A DNA stretch of 64,000 nt, from contig CM028381.1 in the NCBI GenBank assembly GCA_013146195.2, forward strand, positions 56,603,546 to 56,667,545, written 5' to 3'. Each line of letters starts with the position of its first letter. Position 1 is the first letter of the stretch. The position numbers and the translations under genes are program-made. Of the stretch, positions 57,923-64,000 are shown one piece after another. Below the pieces are notes generated by a model. The model was not told where the DNA came from and searched no databases. It worked only from the letters and a program-made list of their open reading frames with translations. The stretch is from Codonopsis lanceolata. Taxonomy: Eukaryota; Streptophyta; Magnoliopsida; Asterales; Campanulaceae.

Positions 57923-58127
57923 TGTAATACCTCCATCCCACATCAGTTATGTGTGGGAATTGTGTGCAATTTATAAGGTAATCATACTCAACTACTGGGC
58001 ACCAATATAATCCATGGACTTTTGGGTCAACTTGTGGTGAGCCCGATGACCCAAGGTGCTACGTGCTCGGTGGGTCACTATGTAGGCTACACGTAGCAGA
58101 CCGAGCTTTCGTACTCAAGGCGTTACA
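57923..58127 (+). mobile_element. Short LTR (205 bp) with polypurine tract before and primer site after
   Basis: It starts TGTAATACCTCCATCCCACATC after AAGTGGGGGAGAT (57,910-57,922) and ends AAGGCGTTACA, followed by AAATGGTATCGGGGCC. With a tract on the left and a primer-like site on the right it looks like the shared LTR of a tandem or TRIM-like element. Only 150 bp of internal sequence separates it from the previous primer site. Confidence 0.5.
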
Positions 58128-58132
58128 AAATG

Positions 58133-58880
58133 GTATCGGGGCCAGAAAGTAACGTAAGAATCGATACTGAAACCAATCTTTTCTTCAACTCCTGAAAACT
58201 AGACTCACAATCTTCCGTCCAAACAAACTTCACATTGTTTTGAGTTAGCTTAGTCAAAGGTGTTGCGATCTTCGAGAACCCTTCAACAAAGCAACGATAA
58301 TATCCTGCCAATCCCAAAAAGCTTCGCACTTTACGGTCGTCGACCTTTCCCAACTCACCATTACTTCAATCTTAGCTGGGTCCACCGAAATTTTGTCCTT
58401 TGACACAACATGACCCAAAAAAATGCCTCTTCCATCCATAATTCACATTTCTTAAACTTTGCGTATAATTTCTCCTCTTTTAAGACTTGAAGTATGGATC
58501 TCAAATGTTGTTCGTACTCCTCTAGAGTTTTGGAATATATCAAGATATCGTCAATAAACACTATTACACAATGATCGAGAAATTCCCTGAAAACCTTATT
58601 CATGAAATCCATAAAAGCAACTGGGGCATTCGTGAGTCCAAACGGCATCACTAGAAACTCATAATGCCCGTAGCGGGTTCGAAACACAATCTTCGGGATA
58701 TCATCATTCTTAACCCTCAACTGATGGTACCCCGAACGAAGATCAACTTTTTGAAAAATAACACGCTCGTTGTAGTTGATCAAACAACTCATCGATCCTA
58801 GGCAACGAGTATTTATTCCTTATCGTAACCTGATTGAGCTCACGATAGTCAACGCATAACCTCATACTTCCAGCTGGCAT
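58133..58880 (-). pseudogene. Ty3/gypsy reverse transcriptase fragment
   Basis: On the minus strand: MRLCVDYRELNQVTIRNKYS (58,862), a one-base frame break near 58,775, then VDLRSGYHQLRV, FVMPFGLTNAP-like residues and the active site FIDDILIYSKTLEEYEQHL (about 58,560). After further frame breaks come GHVVSKDKISVDPAKIEVM and VRSFLGLAGYYRCFVEGFSK, the connection region to RNase H. FIDD and the wording fit chromovirus-type elements. Both ends are cut by other LTR pieces. Confidence 0.9.
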
Positions 58881-58884
58881 ACAT

Positions 58885-59930
58885 GAATTGTCTAGATGGT
58901 TAACGATGCATCGCCGTCATGAATTTCAAGATTCATGGTAGTGATGGGTCGCCACACCATAATCGTGCACACACCCTTCACTACTGATCACAGTGAAGAA
59001 GAGTACCTCGTCGTAACCAATGGGCGCTTGGAACAATACTATCGTGGTCGATGTATCATACACGCGCATCCGACAAATACATTCAAGATAACCTTGTCTA
59101 TTTCAGGTCTACGAAGCGGCACCGGTTCCATAACATATCCTTATCCTATGTGATTTATTTAAAGCACTTATGTGAAAACAACATGCATCGCGACATGAGA
59201 ACTACGTGCTATTATGATCTTGCTTGATACGTGCTATGTATGCCTTGCATTATATCCTGTCATGCATATTGGTGGCTTACAAAGTCTTTATGACTTACCC
59301 CCTCCCTTTTACTGTTTAAGATCCTAACCATCCAGGACCGTCTCATCGAGGTTGATTGTCTACTCTTGTTCGTGATTGCGCACCTAGAGGTGGTAGCATT
59401 GGCTTTTGGTTTCTCTTTTGGCAAAGACGCTTGGGTTAAAGCAAGTCATTTAGACTTCGCTTGGGAATGTGTACTTGTAGTGACTTGTACTTGTGTAGAC
59501 TAAGACTATAGTACTACTTATGCCTCTAGTTGTATGCCGGCACTTGTAAGCTAAGCCTTGCTTGCATGTATTGGTTCACTCGTTAAGACTTCCGCTGAGC
59601 ATCTCATTGGCTCTTATTTACTTTTGTAGTTTCTCCGGCGTGTTTAGCCGTCGAGGTGTATATATATTAGCATGACTTGTTAGTGTTGGGTGCCGGTTAT
59701 AAATTCGTCGATGTCTTGGTTTACTTGCTATTAACTGTTATATTAGGTTCTAAAGTTTTAAATTATATCAGGTTCTAAAGTTTTAAATTATTCCGGCTTT
59801 TTAATGCCGAGTTGTACTACGTGTCCAATGTTGCGTCACACCAGTTTTGATAATTGTGTCCTTTGCATGAATTGTAGTCCCTATTTGGACGACACGACCC
59901 GCGATTCCTCCTCGGGGTCGGGTCATCACA
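58885..59930 (+). mobile_element. Truncated LTR of the 6,970-9,673 family
   Basis: It aligns by eye with the 3' 40% of the solo LTR: GATGCATCGCCGTCATGAATT, CTACGAAGCGGCACCGGTTC and the end CTCGGGGTCGGGTCATCACA. The 5' part is missing. Open frames inside are not genes. Confidence 0.7.
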
Positions 59931-60989
59931 TTTCACATCACTACTTCAAGTCAGTTTACACAAAATCAAATGTCTACTTCTTCGACTTTTTCTTGTATCT
60001 TTTCAACTCAACAACAGCTTTTTTGGCATCATCAATCCTCAACTTCAAATCTTGTTTCTTTGAGCAAAACTCAGCAATTTTCTTCAATATTCCAAGTTTT
60101 GCCTCATTGAGTTCACTCAAAAGAATTCTTAAATAAGTCTTTGCTCTCAATACTCTTCGTACCAGTGCCTTAAAAAAACATGTATAGTATAATAATTAGC
60201 AAAAGAAAACAAATAATGTTAATAATATGTCATAGAAATGATACCTTTGTCAAATCATCTCGACTATTATAGACTTCACCTTTAAAAAACTCCAAGTGGT
60301 GCATCAAAAATATACCACAATTGTTTGCTTCTAGTGGTGAATGCCAAGGAAACTTGGCAATTTCTATTTCGTAATGATCAACAAGATTGGCTTTTACATG
60401 TTTTCTTCTACCAAGGAATACAACCAATTGTTTTTGCTACATAACATAAAAATCCAGAAACAAAGTAAGAAAACAATAAATAAAGCAGTTTAATATCTAC
60501 ATGAAATATAAAGAACTAAACATCTTTATACCACCACTTTCATATATCTGACATAAAAGCTTGGATCTTCGTAAAGTCTATTATCTAATAAATAGATTTT
60601 TCCATGAATGAAGTTCACCGCGGCACAAAAGAAGTGCGATTTCAAATGTATTGGGACAAAAATCTACAAAATAACAATTTGTCCAAGTGTTACTTTATAA
60701 ATACTTAAAACTAATGCATTTCATAGAAAAATATAAGTACTTCTCAAATGAAAGATAACTATTACTAACCATGTCACATATGCTCAATTCTTGATAAAAA
60801 TATGGTATACAAGACTTCCAACATGAACTCATATTTTTTTCATTCGTCTCTTCCTCACCATCTCCTTCAAGTATCTTCGACAAATAAAACTTTTGTGGAA
60901 ATATTGAATTAGAAACATTAGTAAACATTAATAAACAAATGGAAAAACTATAAAAACTTGATTTGTAAACAAGCTACAAGTGAGAGTAT

Positions 60990-61284
60990 TCAGTCACACT
61001 TTAAAGATCAAAAGTGACACTCGTTAACTCCAAAAGTGACACTCTTAAAGGCCAAAAGCGACACTTTTAAGTAAGAAAGTGATACTTGTAAAACTTACAG
61101 AATGTGTAAGATCAAAAAATATGCATTTGCATCCACTCTCATTCTCTTGTGCTTTGTTCATAATCAGCACACACGCATCAATGATATTTGTATAAATCCA
61201 TTCTCTTTGATTTAACGATAGGATTTCCTTCTTCGATATAGTCAAAGCACCATGAGAAAAAAATCTATCCCTGAAATTCAAAAA

Positions 61285-61315
<31 letters not shown>

Positions 61316-62418
61316 TTAGAGAAGACTATTTTGAAACACATAAAAAAATTAGAGAAGAAAGTATAACTTACATTTCATAAAATGGTTTGACATCAAAGAA
61401 ACAAAAATCGAGTATTTGTTTTTCGCGTATATCCATCTGTACCAGTAACCTCTTGTTCTGGGACATAAAACTGGAAATATATCCAGTCTTCTCAGCTATT
61501 ACACAATCATTCAATAACAAACACCCATATAGTTGACTAGATTTCCCATGATGCGTTGAGCTAGCTGACTTTAGAGCTTCATCCAATCCATCACAATCTG
61601 CATCATCGACAAGGTCTTGCAATTCCACAATTATGGAGTTTACAATACCTCCAATGTCCTGATCTTTATTTCCTTCTTCATTTTCCGGAGTTAAATTATC
61701 TGGTGGTAAAAGATCAAAACTTGGCATCTCCTCAGAAAGCTTCTTCATAGAGGTAAATTTTTCTACTACATCATCAATAAACTTTAATACGTTATCATCA
61801 GAAAAACATTCTGAGTCTGAGACACTATAGGGGATTATGATGAAAAGGGGGATTGAGATTGCTTTGACAGTTTTTTCTTCATTTTAAGCAATCAATCCAT
61901 ATAGAAATCTGAGACAATTGCCATGTCTCTTTTCAGCAACAAACACGTCTCATGAACATCCTGAAATGATAAAAAAATAAATATTGAAAACCAAAAGTGA
62001 CACTTAAATTCACAATGTCTGTTACCAAGTTTAAATTCAAAATATCAATTTACATTCTATCTACTTGTAGTATTACCAAGCTTATCGTATTGACAAAACA
62101 ACACCAATGCATAAGAAAACGTTTCAATTGTTGGATTTGCTTCTTATTGCATTTTGATTAATACAGATTGAGATATGCACTAGATTAAGAGAAATCAAAC
62201 ATAAGCTAGTTTAAATTGACCTGAGGTAGCACTTGCCCAAAAGAGACACACTTAAAACCTAAAAGTGACGCACGTCAAACCTAAAAGTGACGCACATCAA
62301 ACCTAAAAGTAACACTTTGATTGATACAAATTGAAAGGACTGAAAATAACATTTTTAGCCAAAAGTAACAATATAAAGGCCAAAAGAGACGCTTTTAAAC
62401 AAGAAAGTGATATTTTAC
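60990..62418. repeat. Scattered AAAAGTGACAC minisatellite in introns
   Basis: The unit CCAAAAGTGACACTTTTAAG and variants occur in clusters at about 60,990-61,095, 61,985-62,005, 62,230-62,325 and 62,350-62,418, all within introns of the Ulp1-like gene, and once more near 63,890. Confidence 0.75.
61290..61316. repeat. (TA)n microsatellite
   Basis: About 13 TA units after an A-run, in an intron of the Ulp1-like gene. Confidence 0.9.
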
Positions 62419-63644
62419 ATTTAAAATACTCTGTTGGCAGATTGTGATCAACAGAATGAAAAAAAAAAAGTGCACAAACAGTGAACTTAAGATCTTGTCT
62501 CTACTTAAATAAAGCAGACAAAAAAATGATACTTCTAAAATAAAAGGTAATACTCACATCTTTAGACAGTTTGTGAATATCTGCATCACATAGTTGTCCC
62601 TTTGGTAATGCAAATTTGATATAGCTTTGTCCCTCAAAAGTTTCCTGATCACAAATTTGATAAATGAAATGTTATACTTTTAATTTAAAGTACATATAGA
62701 ATAAGGCACACAAAAAATAATAATTCTAAAATAAAGAGAAAAACTATGAACATGTGTTTCGTTAACTCACATTTGTATATTCCTTTGGTAAACCAAAATT
62801 GATTTCCTCCTCGTCCTCCCCACATGAAGACAACTTTTTTTCTTTCTGAACTACAACATTTCCTGATATAGGGTAGGTGTCCACCCACTCTCCCTGGCCA
62901 AACTATCCTGCACTTCTCTCTTCTTTAATTATGTTCCGTATTTTTGATGTGGTCCAATGTTGAATTAGTGGAAGAATAGAAGGCTCAGCATTGCCTTTCC
63001 ATTTCAATCGATGGAAGTAGGCGATTTGGAGTACCATGACACACCCATTTACTTGGGTAGAAGACTTGCTATTGTACTTAGAAATAGATTTACAAAGCAT
63101 ATCCAAAACAAATGAGCACCAGTCCAGTTGTGAAATTTCAACCACATCCATCAAAGATTTTAAAAAGGAAAAATTTATCGTATAGTTAGAACTTGGGGCC
63201 AAAAAACTTGCCAAGCTGAACAAAACAAAAAGCCTTTTGAATTCATCTCCACCTTCTTTAAAACAGGTCAGAAGTAGACTTTTCAAAAATGAAACAGATG
63301 TATTTCCAACAATACCACACCTCTCTTTGAAATCAGCAACCATATATGTGCTTTCATTCCTTTTTAAAACCAAAACATTTCTTCCACTATTTCTTGGAAG
63401 AAGAAAAATATTAGAAACATCGTCAGCCGTAATAACAAACTGTTTTGTGTCACTTATATTCAACATCCTACTCATTCCATTAAACATATGTACTAACCAA
63501 CCTAACATATAGACTGGGAGATAATTTATTTTCATCTCCAACAAGCCACCAAATCCAATTTTTGAAACATCTTCTTTTTTAGCTGTAGTCATTTCCTTCA
63601 CAACATCATACAAACCTTGAGGCCTAGACTTAGAAAGTAAATCA

Positions 63645-64000
63645 CTGCAGAAAACAAAAGCATAAGATATCAAACAAAGCATAAGAAGATCACTACAAAA
63701 AAGTGGTCACCATTCAAGCCAAAAAAATGTGACTCTTATGAAAATCAGTGAAGTCAAGTATAGTCCCAAGTGATCATCACAGATAGATTTATTCATAATT
63801 TATTCATGCATGAACCTGATCATTTACATAATTCATTGCCACATATTTGAAATGGTACTATGTTCATTGAATAAACTTAATTAGTCCGAGTGACACAGTT
63901 GCATCCAAAAGTGACAAAATCAAGACATTGGAGCTTCTTCTAGAATACATACTTGGAAAAATAAATGGTTTAAGAACATATCACTAACCTCTCATTTGAA
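63645..64000. other. Upstream intron of the Ulp1-like gene, running out of the window
   Basis: On the minus strand, TTTTCTGCAG at 63,654-63,645 is an acceptor for the first visible exon, which begins in phase 2, so at least one earlier exon must lie to the right. A GAG/GTTAGT donor-like site at about 63,988 could end it. No other gene is seen. Confidence 0.4.

Larger units (their letters stand above)
59974..63644 (-). pseudogene. Ulp1-like cysteine protease gene with DUF1985-like N-terminus (MULE-type), broken
   Basis: Eight exons fit GT-AG borders: 63,644-62,771; 62,644-62,558; 61,960-61,372; 61,270-61,099; 60,889-60,770; 60,663-60,532; 60,436-60,245; 60,168-59,974. Exon 1 resembles the plant DUF1985-type domain that precedes Ulp1 proteases (GLLEMKINYLPVYMLGWLVH). 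The C48 protease residues are readable: His in HLKSHFFCAAVNF, Asp in KIYLLDNR, Cys in NNCGIFLMHH. A basic helical tail (ELKRYKKKSKK) ends at 59,974. Ulp1 enzymes cleave SUMO conjugates; copies with this layout are carried by Kaonashi-type MULEs in plants. Breaks: a TAG at 62,905-62,903, a TGA near 61,894 and a frameshift between there and 61,748. The 5' end lies beyond the window. All other exon phases agree, so decay looks recent, or some breaks could be sequencing errors. Confidence 0.8.

Noticed and set aside
57923..58127. Cassandra-type TRIM with embedded 5S rRNA sequence
   Set aside because: The LTR is short and has CCCACATC-like wording, but I could not find the 5S A box, intermediate element and C box in order.

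Overview
This window is nuclear DNA of a flowering plant, most likely a dicot. The signs are GT-AG introns in AT-rich DNA, a DYW-class PPR gene, a plant-type complex I subunit, a plant GH28 gene, and dense plant LTR retrotransposons, MITEs, a MULE and a Helitron relic. I cannot fix the family or species. One run of exactly 100 Ns (49,099-49,198) is an assembly gap.

Left third (1-16,740): nested, decayed LTR retrotransposons. The 3' end of a Tat/Ogre-like element with tandem repeats and an LTR (1 to about 3,370) is followed by a minus-strand LTR fragment (3,864 to about 6,835). Next comes a second Tat-like element lying on the minus strand: integrase at 16,740-15,590, an antisense multi-exon gag-like/Transposase_28-like ORF at 10,610-14,931 on the plus strand, a polypurine tract near 9,900, and an LTR leftwards from 9,887. 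Two complete solo LTRs are nested in it, at 6,970-9,673 (target duplication GATAG) and 12,036-13,458.

Middle (17,000-30,000): the genic island. It holds a small mitochondrial complex I ESSS/NDUFB11-type gene (17,471-17,821, +), a DYW pentatricopeptide gene with one intron (22,698-20,782, -), and a three-exon GH28 pectinase-like gene (29,565-25,988, -). A NEP1-interacting-protein-like RING gene starts at 48,131 (+), but only two exons are visible before the assembly gap.

30,000-43,000: a 957-bp MULE-type non-autonomous element with a perfect 9-bp duplication; a Helitron relic with a helicase C-terminal remnant, a minisatellite and nested Stowaway MITEs, flanked by two copies of a 0.7-kb segment; and a nearly full-length Ty1/copia element (38,042-42,874).

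49,000-64,000: Athila-like gag-protease remnants with one LTR (minus), a copia (SIRE-like) extra ORF with its 3' LTR (plus), small LTR fragments, a Ty3/gypsy reverse transcriptase fragment, and an eight-exon Ulp1-like cysteine protease gene of the kind carried by MULEs. This last gene keeps its His-Asp-Cys residues but has at least two stops and a frameshift. I found no rRNA, tRNA or CRISPR array. The host genes look independent of one another, and most of the window's organisation is the layering of transposon insertions.
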